Source of the DNA: Aphelenchoides besseyi
Lineage: Eukaryota > Nematoda > Chromadorea > Rhabditida > Aphelenchoididae
Direction: 5' to 3'
Assembly: GCA_024699855.1 (NCBI GenBank)
Contig: JAMPIQ010000002.1
Coordinates: forward strand, 11,408,001 to 11,472,000
DNA: 64,000 nt
In this document: piece after piece, positions 13,201-26,236 of the stretch
How the letters are laid out: the number at the start of each line of letters is the position of its first letter
Numbering within the stretch: the first letter of the stretch is position 1
The notes under the pieces: model-generated
What the model saw: only the letters and a program-made list of their open reading frames with translations
Database searches by the model: none
Told to the model about the DNA's origin: nothing
Made by a program: the position numbers and the translations under genes

Positions 13201-16200
13201 AGTGCTTGTGATGATGAACACGAAAGGTGTCCGTCTACACTTTAAGGCGTGGGTATTCATGAACAATGTAAAAGGTCTCCTTTCACATCTAATTGAACAA
13301 TTTTAAGTTGTTTTCTGATGAGTACAATTACTGGCCTTTGAATCGGTTCGTAAAAATAAAAGTTCGCAAAACAACTTCTTCAGACGTCCAAACCAATCGA
13401 ATTTGATTCTAATTGACCAACAAAGTTCAGAAGAATTTGAAGTGCAAGCATTCTTTTAGCTTTTACATTTACGACAAGAACGAAGATGCTGTTCGTTTTG
13501 TCAAGCTAATCACGCTAAAACGCAAAAACAGTTAAGATTAACCGCCCGGTAAAAAAACGTGCAAACGGTCACAGACGAATTCAATCAATTAGACGACAGA
13601 AACGGAAATTTGCGTGAATGTAGCTAATTGCTTTATGGGTCTAATGACACTAATCGATATTGTAGAGGTTGCTGCGGCAAACCAACTCACAAGTACGAGC
13701 TGAAGATCAAGAAATAGCAATTGCAATGAGTCCATTAATTCGAAAGGTTAAGGCGAATCCAAACAAAAACTGTGGCCGTCGCATTTTAACGGCTCCGAGA
13801 CACTCGAGAGAAAGAGACGAAAAACCTGATGGTCGAAAAAGAAAGCTGATTACCTTTGCAACAGAATGCCGCCATCCGAAAACAGGCGATTGAATGCGAT
13901 CGTTTTCTCGAGTGTGATGAAAAAACGTCAAGTGAAAGTTGTGTTTCGGACTTTAGCAAAACCCATTTGCCGCAAGCGAGAACGAAAACACGAGCGCCGG
14001 ACACAAGGAACTGGTCAAATCTATTGGACATTTCGCAATAAGAACACTTTTCATTCGAACAAATACCCATCACCTCAAACGACGACCATCGATTTGCAAC
14101 TTTTGATGGGTGAACAATTGACTTTCACAGATTTTATGCGCACAAATGCACGAGAATGACGATTGGTCACTGCTCGAAAACTTCAAATTCTGAAGTACCA
14201 TTGCATGTAAATCACTTGCTATTCTTCTTCATCTATAATCTTGACTGCGTAATTCGACAATCTTTTGCGTGCTCAATAAGTCTTAGTTGTTAGACAGTGT
14301 GTTATGGAAGCGGATAAGTAATTTTCTTACACTGCTGAAAATATTGGCATCACATCGTTAACGGAATGACGATTCGATCCCCGTCGACAGTAGTGACGAA
14401 TTAGAAAAGGCAAGGGACATGACGGAACACTGACTTCGTTGCGATTTGATGGAACCCAAGTTGAATGCATTAATTCGACTAACGGCTACTGAAACTAAAC
14501 GGATCGATGTTATACGATCGAATCTCGCAATTCATTGACAGAAATGACGTAAAGGCGTGTGCAATCAACGTGGAATGTTGAACGCCACAAAATAGCCACC
14601 CGATTGAAAACACTCGAAAGCGATGCTCTTAAGTGGTTCATCGATGATGTCGAAATGACCTGTGGGGACGCGAACGGCAATTGGGGTCGATTTTCTTCGA
14701 TCGCGCCATCGATTGCCATTCCAGTCGTCGCATTGGCGGGCAGAATTAAGCGCTCTTGATAAACGGGCGCTAGTGAAACGACACACACCCCTTTCATTTT
14801 ACACGTGTTCGATCGAGCTAATGTTGAGTTTGAATTGTTCGTTTGAAATATTAAACACACGTCTTTCTTTTTAATGCAAAGCTCAAGCAAAACTTTAAGC
14901 ATAGAAACCCACCTCGCTGAAACTGTTGAGTTTCTATCAGACGTTGACTCCTCGGTAATTTCGATTCGTTCTTCATTTCCCGAATCAACGTCGTTTGATG
15001 CAACGGAAGAATTGGAAGAGATTTTTGGGTCCGACGGAACGCTATTTTGAGAAATCGAAGTGGAGATAGGGATGTCGTTTATCGTCGGTGTGCTTGCCTT
15101 TTCAGTGCTCGTAACTTCACTTGTAGTTTGATGATGAGAAGTAGAAATGGATAAAAAGTTTTGTATGAGTGCTGATGCAGAACTTGAAATTCCACTTAGT
15201 TGATCAATACGCTTACGAAAGACATTTGAGCGCATCAAGGAGGAGCTTCGACGCTTGCCACGAGAACAACTACAATTGCAACACAAAAGTAAGAAGCAGA
15301 GCAAAGCGTGAAAGCAAAAAATTTGTCCTATTCTTCACATTTGATATCTTACCTTCCAGAATTAATAGACGAGCTTCCATTGATTGTATCAGTTGATGTT
15401 GGCGAAATAGTTGAACTGGCAGATTGTTCGAGTTTAGTTGGCTTTGCAGTCGATGGTTGGTTGTTTCTGGGTCTGCGTCCGTTAACTTTGTTTGATTCGA
15501 CTTCGTCATTAGTTGAAACGCTTTCTGTTGATGAGATCGCTGATCTGTTTTTGGTTGATGGACGTGAAACTTGTAAATTGGAAGGACGAGCAAACTGTCG
15601 ATCGCCGTTTAGTCCACGACGTCGATTCTCCTCCATTGTTTGATATTCAGTACGACCACTGTATCTGAATCGAGATTGCAAATGAAAAAGCGAACGAACG
15701 ACGTTAACATTTGCATTTGGTGGCTTCACTAGACGAAAAAAAGAGTGATGTTCAATGCAACTCTTCCAAAGCATTTTACAGTTTTGAGCGGAAATCGCAT
15801 TAAAACTGAGCTCTGTGTCGATTCGATCCTATAAACGAACTGATAATAGAATGCTATATTCTAACTCACTGCATTTTCGTCAGCAGTTAAGATTTGTAAG
15901 AGAAAGTTTTTTCGTTTGAAGCTCAACTTAATGATTGTAGCCCATGGAAACGAATGTACTCGTGAACTGTTATTGTCGAATACCGAAATACCGTTGCTGT
16001 TCACACCAATTGTAATCGAACGGTTGAAACCGTCTTTCGACTGAAACAAATCAAAGCCGTAAAGATCAAGACATTTGGCTTTCGTCAAGAAATGAAATTC
16101 TGCTTCCGCTGGACTTTGACCGACGCGTAACGCGTGCATTTCACGGATCTTCTTCAAAAGTCCCGGTGTTTGAGTGGGCAACAAACGAAAGGATGCCAAG

Positions 16201-17179
16201 TAATTGTCCTCTTGTTCGGAGGACGAGTAATCTCCAAATTCAGCTAAATTATTAAGCGATCAAGTGATCAATGGATTTTCTTTCACTTACATTGAGCTGC
16301 ATAACTACCCAGGATTGCAGCCATTTCCTCCGAGTTACACGGAAGACGTCCATCTGCCAAGTCTTTACGCACCTGAATCCAAATCAAGTGTAAGTTTCTA
16401 TATGCTTCAATACTCACTTGAAGGTAGATGTGATATAATGTCAACTCTTCGCATAATTTAGTAGGATCACTGGGATAAAATTTCAATCGAAAAAACAGAT
16501 GATAAGGAGCAGTCATCATTTGTCGCTTAATCGACTTCTTTCCGTCCAGCCATTTCTGCAAATGACAAGCAATTGATGGAAATGTGTAATTGTAATCACC
16601 ATGCGAACTATCGAATGAGAGCCGGTGACACAAACAAACTGGAGACCAAAATAATCTCGTTCGGTCAGTTCGAGAAACGTGAAAACTTCATTCAACAGTT
16701 CTTCTCCGATTGCTGTTTTCTGAAATCGTTTGTTAGTTGTGCCTTTTTTCAATAGTGCGGCTAATTGTTTAGGATAACCAATGGCTTTTAAAGTGCGTGT
16801 TGTAATCAGAAACCTTTTGAACACCTGCAATACTTGGCTTCAGTTTTCAATTGTGCGTGTCCACTTTTCGACTATACGGTATTCATCTCTATTTTGCATA
16901 GCATGTCAACGATTACTCATTTGAAGATTAAAAGTGTCAAGATCGCACTCGAAAAGACGCGTTTTATCACAAAAAAAAACATTGAAGATTAGATGTCTTC
17001 TCGCGGAATAGTTGTGCATAGAAATCAAATGATATACGACTTACCGGAAGTTGAAACTTGTGCTCATAGTCGTCAAGAAAGAAAACTGAGCAAACAATGA
17101 AATTTGTTGCATCCAATTCTGTTTTTGTGTCCACCGTTTTGTCTTCAGAGCGAAGTTTGCTCGAACCAACAAACCGCAT
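7278..17179 (-). CDS. PTPN4: FERM-PDZ non-receptor protein tyrosine phosphatase (PTPN3/PTPN4 class)
   Basis: A cytoskeleton-associated tyrosine phosphatase. Supported exons, 5' to 3' on the minus strand: 17179-17045, 16719-16636, 16555-16418, 16372-16291, 16243-15870, 15828-15353, 15269-14913, about 12079-11747, 11526-11022, 9406-8536, 8493-8252, 8205-8128, 8082-7810, 7739-7587, 7542-7411, 7367-7278. FERM starts near residue 30 (CSVFFLDD) with [11 protein letters not shown], the [10 protein letters not shown] lobe and the FERM-adjacent [13 protein letters not shown] long Ser/Asn/Gln-rich linker follows. PDZ is in 9406-8536 ([24 protein letters not shown]). The PTP domain has KNRYRD, DYINAS, QYWP, WPDHG, the P-loop HCSAGIGRTG with catalytic Cys, and the Q-loop QTVEQY, so it should be active. 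The junction 14913 to 12079 does not keep phase, so a small exon is missing or the acceptor is further in (ACTCAAG inside the next exon would fit). Confidence 0.9.
9572..9958 (-). other. Probable internal first exon of the PTPN4 locus (alternative start)
   Basis: This 129-codon open segment starts with ATG at 9958, has an in-frame stop just upstream, and ends in phase 0 at a donor (GATCAC/GTATGA) that fits the phase-0 acceptor of the PDZ exon at 9406. No phase-0 acceptor is visible within it, so it does not read as an internal exon from 11022. Its sequence is Arg/Ser/Pro-rich ([25 protein letters not shown]), like the linker of this phosphatase family. I infer an alternative promoter giving a FERM-less PDZ-PTP isoform. 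It could also be intronic noise. Confidence 0.4.
12080..14912 (-). other. Long intron inside the PTPN4 linker region
   Basis: About 2.8 kb between two linker exons. The plus strand is A-rich, which is T-rich in the sense direction, as in other introns here. At least one small phase-correcting exon may hide here. No other gene, repeat or RNA was recognised. Confidence 0.45.
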
Positions 17180-20100
17180 CACATCTACAAGAGCGAACAC
17201 GTAACTTCTTACAAGAGCATCTAACAACACAAAACACGACAATCGCTCGAAAGAGTTACGGTTGTTAATTGGGATGATCGACAATGAACATGAGAGGTCC
17301 GAGTTAATTAGCCGATTAAAATGCACTAATGACCGAGTATGCTTCGGATGATTCGCAACAAAACAGGCGCCGTTCTGCTCCTCGAATCGTATAGATTCAG
17401 CTTCGAAGATCAATAGTATTACGCCTAAATGATGTTAACTAACCATGTTAACTGTACTTACAGTACATTGTTTGCATACTAAAACAAAGAACTGAAATCA
17501 ATAAAATGGTTTGATTCAAAACTACAGACTTTAAAGTGTGAACAGGCAGTTTAATAGGATTCGAACAAAAATGATTAGGTGTACAATAATAAAGTCATTT
17601 TGCATCGAACGAATACAGAAAGTAACTGCGCGTAAAATGTCCACAGGGAACAAAATGTAAAAACGGACACCACCGAGTTATGTTCAACGGAAACTGAGCG
17701 CTTGTCCAAATGTCCACCAAACATTTCCGGCGGCTCGGTTTGGCAGAACTCGGTCATAATACCCACTGGCTCAGATACCTTTCGTTTTATTTCGCTCGCC
17801 CTTCGAACAACAACCTAATTCTCACTCCAATGCGGCGGACCTTCAGGATTTGCTCGGACATTGCCCTCAACCACTTTGCTCGTCTTGAAATTCCCGCACT
17901 TTGTCGGACACTCGATTCCCGTTTCGGTTTCGTTGAATGCAAATTTCTTGCACAATCGTTCACATGCCTGCTAGCAAACGAGTTCAACGGCCAAAAAACA
18001 GTCGAGTGTACCGAAAAGAATCATCACCAGTCAGCGGCCATACCACTTGCGCAAATAGCGAGCGACTATTCCTGAAGCAAACTGTTTGTTTGATTTATTG
18101 CAGAGCACAAAAATGAAGATGCGATGAGGAGCTTTCATTTATTCGATAGTTGAGCGCCGAAAACGATCGGTTCCCGCGGTTCCGGCGACGAAAACTCTGA
18201 AGTGGACGGCTTTGGGTAATCGAAAAGCGACTGAGTATTTGTATCGCGAAACAATAATTACGGAATCTTTGCTTTCAACCACCAAGAACTACTCGCTTCC
18301 TTTGCCTGGATCTTCAATGCATGCAACCGTGTGAAACCCTCTCACATTAGCGAAATCTTCGACCACACATAAAACCAAGAACAACGAAGCATTTGAAGTT
18401 TGATCGAGTATTAGACGGAAAAGAACAATCAACTACAAGACAGAAGAGAAGGAAGCCAATTAATTCATTTGCCCGTTGGAGAAATGATCGAAGCGCCGTG
18501 ACACTTCTTTTCGGACAACTCGATCCGCCCGCGGCCATAAAATCGGTTCATAAGGAAAAAGGCCACTAATTCTAAGTGGTTTAATTGGAGAACTCAATCG
18601 AATGATTGGCTAAGCTGAATGACAACGCACTCAGATGCTGATCATCAATCTGTTGGATGTGACCCGACAAAATGACCTTCAGATCAATTGACCCAAACGA
18701 TTTGTTAGTTTATCTGATAGCAGCAAAACCCATCAGTTTTCTGTAGGCTTCAGTTTCTTATTCGAAAAGTGCAGAGAGACAATTCGAGTGACGACTGTAA
18801 ACATACGACAATCGGAAATCCACGTTTATTCGAGCATGATTGATGGTGAGAAAAGTGAAGTGCGGAAAGTTCGGTTTGTGACTACGTTCCGGAAGCAAGG
18901 TCGTGGATTCTGACAACGGCAAATTAAATTCGGGAAAATGCTTCGACTAAAGCGGCTTATGTCCAACGGCTTTCGGAAAACTTGGTCGTGCTCATTAGCA
19001 CTTCATTTTACAACCAATTTGTTTTTCACGATCAAATCACACCCGATGAGCAGATGTCCCGAAGTGTTCGAGAGACCGGCGGCGCAAAGCCAAAAAAGCG
19101 CCGCGCAAGCGGCTAAAGTCGCGACTTTCCAAAAACTCGGAGGTTTTTGCAAATGCGCACGCCAAAGTGCAGATCTAATCGCGTCGGTGGACGAAAAGCA
19201 AGTGGTCGACAAACCGAAAGTCGTAAGTTTTTGTACAACAAGATTTCACATAAAACGGCAATCGCGCACCCAAAAAAGAGTTAAACACACGGTTCTCGAT
19301 GTTCGCATTTCGAGTCGTTAGATAGTTGGCGTCCATTTGCGCTCGATCTTCGTCATCCACGTTTAGCTGCTTGTCACTTCGCTTGCAACCACACGAAATT
19401 TGCATCTACTCGAACACCTGCGCCGTCGGACGCACAAAACAACTGACCTCTCCATCGTGTCTTCAACCAGTGATTCCTCGGCACAATTCGCAATAATCGT
19501 GAAGAAAAAAGTGAAAGGAAAGTTGGAAACTCCAGAAGCACGTCGAGTTCTACAGTCGAATTAAGAGCGAGTAAAAAGAGCCAAGTGCAACTTTTTTTGG
19601 CAAAATCAATGCATAGAATGCTCAACTCGTGTCTCAAGTATTTTATGCAAAAGGTCAAAGCGAAAGGCAAACGCGATAGTCGACGGCCATAAAAAAGATG
19701 ACCACAATTCTACGCCGAGTTCAATGGTCAGTGGTCAAACACATGAAGTGAGGGCAATGGCGCGATATTCCAACATAAGTGCACAGTCTATGGATGGACA
19801 ATCGAAGCAACTGAACGAACAGTAATCGTTTTTCACACGCAGTTCATCAATCAAAAACTAGTTATACGGTTTCTATTGAAATATGATTATAAAACATCTT
19901 GTGTTGAGAATTTTGAAATGAACAGGCGACAGTGCAGTACAGACGTTTGTGTGTTGTAGTGTCTCGGATGAACTCGTGAAATGAGATTAAAGTTTGTGCG
20001 ATCGAACGCTTTTGTTTATGAACGAATTCGATTCGTTAAAATGATTGGCGCTATTTTTCAGCGATGATTTTTAACTACTAATCACGCTACCAATTTCTCG

Positions 20101-21276
20101 CATGAACGTATAAACATTTGTTTGCTCAATGCTGAAGTTGATCGCTAATGATAAGCCAAAACGACGAGTGGAATATGCGTACGCGTTTGATGTCGAACTT
20201 CGGTTAAATTTCTTCTTTTCAGTGCTGTCCGAGTACTAATCGTCGCGAACAATCGTTTTGTTAACGTGAACAAGCTATTCGACATTGAGAGTATTTAGCA
20301 AATTACTCACTTTTGGAAACTGATAGTATGAGTCATCGGTGATTTGATTCTGAGTTCGCTTTCTTCTAATGATAAAATGTAGGTTATTCAATGACGCTGG
20401 TGCTTTTGTTCTTCATCAAGTCGCTTGTTTAATTGCTTGTTCATTTTCAACGTGTTTAACCGTAAATTGTCAGTGAATGGAGATTAGTTTGCTAAATTGG
20501 TGGGCAAACGAGGGATAATTATGAATCGAAAAGACTTCATTCCCTGGTTAGTCTTCTTGTTGCCAGCGACTGCTCGTCAAAACAAACCCACAGAGCTTTC
20601 AAATCAATGCCACTTACTTCATTACTCTGCAACATTATTCTTTGGTTTTCCGACAAAATTTCTGTTTGAGTTTTTTTGGAGTAAATTTCATTTACATTTT
20701 TGCGACTTTGTCAATTCAACAGTCATCTTAAATGGGTTGTTTATCGCTCGAATTTAGCTACGAGTCCAAGTCGATTGTTTGTTTTTGTTAGTTCGTGGAT
20801 GATATCAAATGGATCGATTCTGTACGAAGCGTCCACAAAACAAACATTAACAGTTCGGGAGCTCGCCCTGTGATTTTGAGTTCAGACAATTGACGAGTGG
20901 AGATGATTCACAAGGCTCGGGGCGTGCGAAAGTCGTTTGAATACAGTCATGTTTTTGGTGGCGTTAAATGCGGTTTGATTCGGAAGGTTGCTGACAACGA
21001 GTGGGCAAACGCATCAAGGTCGCAAGAGAGTACCGGCTCACCATCGGGTTTATTTCACTTTCGCCAACTCTTCCCGCGCATTTTACTTGTACGCTGATTG
21101 TCTTTAGTGTTGAGATGATTTGTACAGCAGAAATTACTGCTTTCGTATTTTTTTGTCGTAAACTTATGAATCGTATTTTCAGGCAGTTTCTGGAGGATTG
21201 GTGTCATGCGAGTCATTTTATGAACTGGCGCTTTTCCCGAGCATATTCTCTTATTAGTACGAACAGCAACAGCTCC
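17180..21276. other. 4-kb gene-poor tract between PTPN4 and the flippase
   Basis: The two flanking genes diverge from here, so both promoters and probably leader introns lie in it. Open frames at 17710-18075, 18938-19321 and 20497-20757 show no domain, signal or splice context I could support. A TATTTTCAG acceptor-like site near 21181 may belong to the flippase leader. No repeat was noticed. Confidence 0.4.
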
Positions 21277-24200
21277 ATGTCCTCCGGAAGTAGTAATAAT
21301 GATCGTTCGGCCAATCGGCGTAAAGTTTTTATTAATTCCGATACTCAAGTTGAGAAATTTTGCACAAATGAAATTAGGTTAGTTGCTACTTTGATTTGCG
21401 TTGAGATTCGCTGTTTAGCACGTGTAAATACAACGGGTTCACGTTTCTGCCGAGATTTCTGTTGGAACAATTTAGACGCTACAGCAACGTTTTCTTTCTC
21501 ATCATCGCTCTTCTTCAGGTTGGAAGTGTAGATCGCTGTTTTGTTTACATCGAGTTTGCAGCAAATTCCGGATGTAAGTCCAACCGGAAGATATACAACC
21601 GCCGTTCCATTTCTAATCATTCTTTCGGTATCTGCTTTGAAGGAGATCTTTGAAGACTTGGTGCGTTTTTGTCAGTTCATTTTCGAATGAAACGGAAGTT
21701 TAGAAGCGTCGCAGAATGGACTCCAAAGTCAACAATTACGAAGTTGACGTGTTTCGAAACGGACGTTGGGAGAAAACGATTTGGGAAAAGGTTGGACAAA
21801 TTGAACTACTTTCCGATTGTTTTGTATTTCAGGTCAAAGTTGGAGAACTCGTCCAAATCCAGAACTCTCAATCATTTCCCGCTGATTTGGTGTTGTTATC
21901 GTCGAGCGAAAACTACGGAATGGCATATATTGAAACGTCGAGTTTGGATGGAGAGACTAACTTGAAAATACGACAAGCACATAACTCAACGTGTCATTTG
22001 ATTAGTACCGATGTACTCAAGAACTTCAATGCAGTAATCGAATGTGAACCACCAAACAAACATCTGAACGAGTTTCATGGGAAACTAGTTATTTCAAACG
22101 ACGAAATCTTTCCTCTTACATTGGGACAGTTATTACTTCGTGGTGCACGACTCAAAAACACTCGATGGATTATTGGCGCTGTAATTTACACTGGTCACGA
22201 TGCTAAGCTTCTGATGAACTCTAAAACAGCACCACTTAAACGGTAAACATCGTGCTTTTGACTGTTTATTATTTGCAGACTTTCAGATCGAACATCGATA
22301 CTCTTACGAATCGTAGGATCATTGTACTTTTTGTTGCGCTTGTGATTTTGGCGTTGGTGAGCGCAATTGGAGCTGAAATCTACAACAAGTTGTATCTGGA
22401 AGACGCGTTCTATCTTGGCACCACTAGCACTTCGAATTTCGCTTACAACGTCTTGACGTTCTTCATTCTCTACAACAATCTCATTCCTATTAGTTTGCAA
22501 ATCACTTTGGATTTGGTTCGTGTGTTTCAAGCCATTTACATTAATAACGTATGTATTTATTAATTTTTGGAAATTCAGTATGATCTTTAGGACATTGAAA
22601 TGTACGATCCGATCAGCGACACACCAGCTAATGCACGTACTTCAAATCTGAACGAAGAATTGGGGCAAGTCAAATTTTTGATGTCCGACAAAACTGGAAC
22701 GTTGACTAAAAATGTCATGAAGTTTAAACGATGTACTATCGGCGGCATCAACTACGGGGATGACGACAGTGAAGAGTTTGAGGACAAGACTTTACTGCAG
22801 AACCTGAACAGTAGTCACGTATGAACGCAAATTTTGTCTAGTTTTGATTGAAATCTTCAGGAAACCGCCGATCAAATCTACGATTTTCTTTTTGCAATGG
22901 CCGTTTGTCACACGGTTGTACCTGAAATGGATGAAAGTACTCACGAAATAAACTATCAAGCATCTTCACCGGACGAAGGTGCATTGGTTCGCGGTGCAGC
23001 ATCATCTAACTTTATCTTCTACAAACGAACACCGAAAACATTGGCTCTTTATGCAGTATGTGCAGTGAACAGAATTTTACAATATACTCTGAAATTTCAG
23101 AACGGTAGTCGCATAGAATTGGATTTACTGAATGTGCTCGAGTTCAATAGCGATCGTAAGCGTATGAGTATCATTTTGCGTTTTCCCGACGGATCTATTC
23201 GATTGTTTTGCAAAGGAGCGGTATGTTTTTGCTCTCGAGATAACTATTTAACTGGAAATAACACAGGACAATGTAATTATTGAACGTTTGGCACAGCACG
23301 AAGAGAATGCAGTCAAAAAGTGCCAAGAACATTTGCAACAATATGCTGAAAATGGCTATCGAACGTTGTGCTTTTCCACCCGTACACTTCAATCACAGGA
23401 TTACGAAGAATGGAACAAAGAGTTCTATGAAGCATCAATTGCCCTAGAAAATCGAGATGAACTGTTAGCCAACGCAGCTGAGAAAATCGAGAAAGAACTT
23501 GTGCTCATCGGAGCGACGGCAATTGAAGATAAACTGCAGGACGTAAGTTGTCTTCATTTCCGATGTGCAAGAATTGATCTATTTGCAGCATGTTCCCGAT
23601 ACAATCCACGCATTGATGGCTGCCGATATTCGCGTTTGGATTTTGACTGGTGATAAACGAGAAACAGCGATAAACATCGCACAGTCGAGTGGTTTGTGTA
23701 ACAAGTCTACTCGTCTTCTCATACTCGACAAAGTTGGATTGGAAGCTGTGCTTGCTAAGTTGAGGGATTTCAATGAAGCGGTTGGTTAACATTCGACGAT
23801 TTTATAACGACAAATTGATTGTAGGCGAAGAATCTTCAAGCAGCTGAAGTCGAATTCGCTCTTGTAGTTAGCGGAGATGCTCTACGAGAGGCCGTGAATG
23901 GCGAAGCTCGACGATTATTTGCATCATTGGCTTGGCTTTGTCGTGCAGTTGTTTGTTGTCGAATGACACCGATGCAAAAAGCCGAAGTTGTCGAGTTGGT
24001 GCAATCGATCGGCGATCATATCGTTCTTGCGGTGGGCGATGGTGCAAACGATGTGGCAATGATTCAGGCAGCAAACGTTGGTGTTGGAATTACGGGAGAA
24101 GAAGGAATGCGTGCTGCTTCTGCTAGTGACTATTCGATCGCACAATTTCATTTTCTGCGACGTTTACTTTTGGTTCACGGAACATGGAACTTTGAGCGAA

Positions 24201-25812
24201 GTGTTAAGGTCATTCTCTACAGTTTCTACAAGAACATTTGCTTGTACATTATCGAATTGTGGTTTGCATTCTTTAGTGGATTTTCGGGACAAACGATTTT
24301 CGACAGGTAAACGCAAACTATTCATCAGTATTCTATGTTTTAACGCAGATGGACAATCGCTATGTTTAACGTTATTTTCACCGCTTGGCCGCCTGTGATT
24401 ATCGGACTTTTTGATCGACCAATTTCTGCTCGAACGATGATGAAAAATCCTCAATTGTACAACATCTTTCAACAACGAGCGTTTTCTAATTCGGTAAACA
24501 CACGAGGATTCGAGCTCTTAACTGTATGCGATTCTTTTCAGCGGTTTATTCTATGGATTGGAATATCGCTTTGGCATTCGATATTATTGTATTTCCTCTC
24601 TTATGCTGTGATCGGAGCAGAAGTTACCTCATCGAGTGGTCGTGACGGCGGTTGGCTTATGTTGGGCAATTGCGCTTATACGGTAATATTTTATTGATAT
24701 GCATAGTATGAAGTTTTCTTTAGTACGTAATTACCACCGTTTCGTTGAAAGCATTACTTGAATGTGATACGTGGACTTCGGTGATCATTGTCGCAACATT
24801 TGGTTCTATTTTCCTATGGTTCATTTTTATGGCGATCTATTCGATGGTTGTTTTCGTTTATTAGTTGAATTATATTCAACTTTTAGATTTGGCCAATAGT
24901 AGCAATAGGTTCAGACATGTCGGGAATGGCACGTATCATGATGACAAGTCCTATATTTTGGGCCGGATTGTTATTTATTCCAACATCGACACTCTTGGTT
25001 GATTTCGTGATTCGAACGTACGTTTTCTTTAGATTACAACGAACGATTGCCATTTAAGGTTGCAAACAACGTTCTATCCGTCACCGCGAGAAATCGTATG
25101 CTTGAAGGAGAAGGGCAAACTTCGTAACAACTTTTGCGATGATATGCTGGAAAGCACGTACGCACTTTGATCTTATTAAACGCACCGATTCTTAACACTC
25201 AATCAACGACGTACTGAGATTAGCACTTCTAACACTTTGCTTCTTATTCTAGTTTTATTTAGTTCTGTTTTCAGTACGTCGTCCACGTATCTATTAGATT
25301 AATCGATTGATTTTAGTAGCCACTCCGCAGGCAATAGCCATTTTGCTCGCAACTTTCGATCTTCGTCATCCGAACGTCGCAAATTCAACGGTACTTACGA
25401 GCTAAGTGTTCGGGAAACATCATCACTTCAAAACGTCAACAGTGGAAATGAGTACGGTGATGCTTCGACTTCTTCCGCTGCTGCACGTCCGTCTGAAACG
25501 ACGTTTGCCGCTTATTTCAACAATGCCGTTTCGTTGAATGGTGAAGACACGCATAATTCAAACACAAAGTCTGTGGTTAGGTATCAATCGATTCAATGGT
25601 TGTTTTTTAGTCAAGAGACCGAATTCACTCCTCTGAGTCAGGCAAACAGACGAATTGCATCGGCAGGTGATTTGGAAACAAACGCTCGACGTAAACAATT
25701 TTCCGTAATTTCTATCGTTAACTTGTTCATTATAGATGGATATGCGTTCTCAGGGGACGAAACCTTTTCTCAATCTCGACTCATCGGACATCACACTTCT
25801 CATCGCGTTTGA
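21277..25812 (+). CDS. ATP8A: P4-type phospholipid flippase of the ATP8A family
   Basis: An aminophospholipid-transporting ATPase that keeps phosphatidylserine on the cytosolic leaflet with a CDC50 partner. Eighteen exons: 21277-21377, 21419-21518, 21562-21660, 21704-21790, 21833-22242, 22287-22548, 22591-22818, 22861-23055, 23101-23220, 23267-23542, 23589-23780, 23825-24306, 24349-24493, 24542-24682, 24724-24846, 24887-25017, 25059-25157, 25317-25812; all phases agree and give 1228 residues. Visible motifs are [12 protein letters not shown] and [16 protein letters not shown] in the first membrane pair, LDGETN in the actuator loop, the P4 motif PISL in IPISLQIT, the phosphorylation site [24 protein letters not shown], and the hinge [11 protein letters not shown]. 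The tail [15 protein letters not shown] resembles the C-terminal autoinhibitory tail of ATP8A. If the 25158-25316 intron is retained the protein ends early at 25170. An upstream leader exon is possible. Confidence 0.94.
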
Positions 25813-26236
25813 TTATTCAATTCCAAATCAGGACTTTGTGGCCATTTTACCGGTGTTCGATTTCTATTTTACGGGACCATCGTTTGTGTGCACGTGTAGC
25901 TAAGTCAAAAGGTTTTCCAGTTTTCACTTTTACCACTCTGTTCGGGTATTCGCAACATATCACTCACTTTTATTCTGCCAAACCAGTCGTAGCCAAACAT
26001 TTAAACTATGCCTTAGAAACAAGTCACGTGTCTATTTGTCAATCGACAAGATAAAAGTTTATTGGTCAGAACTTGAACTTGTCAGTAACCGTTAAGAAGA
26101 TCGATTAAAACAACTGATTTTAATGAATACAAACTAAACACAACGTGGAAAATGGCCGGCGATTCGAAGAGCGTGAGAAGCGATCATAACCAACTTGATG
26201 AATTAAAATACAAGAAACCTGATGTGATTCAAAAAC
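25813..26236. other. Convergent 3' spacer after the flippase
   Basis: Facing 3' regions of the flippase and the unidentified minus-strand gene. I looked for a selenocysteine insertion element on the minus strand here and saw no convincing ATGA/AA/GA core. Nothing else is visible. Confidence 0.4.

Noticed and set aside
13669..14159. Several overlapping short open frames on both strands
   Set aside because: They lie within the phosphatase intron and none joins flanking exons in phase with a good splice site.
14365..14395. tRNA-like T-loop sequence (TTCGATCCCC)
   Set aside because: The flanking bases do not form a T stem, and no A-box or acceptor stem was found nearby.
17710..18075. 121-codon plus-strand open frame in the gene-poor tract
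   Set aside because: No similarity recognised, antisense frame equally open, no flanking splice sites of good quality.
26100..26236. Possible SECIS element downstream of the TGA-interrupted gene
   Set aside because: An ATGA occurs on the minus strand, but no suitably spaced AA loop and GA partner could be seen.
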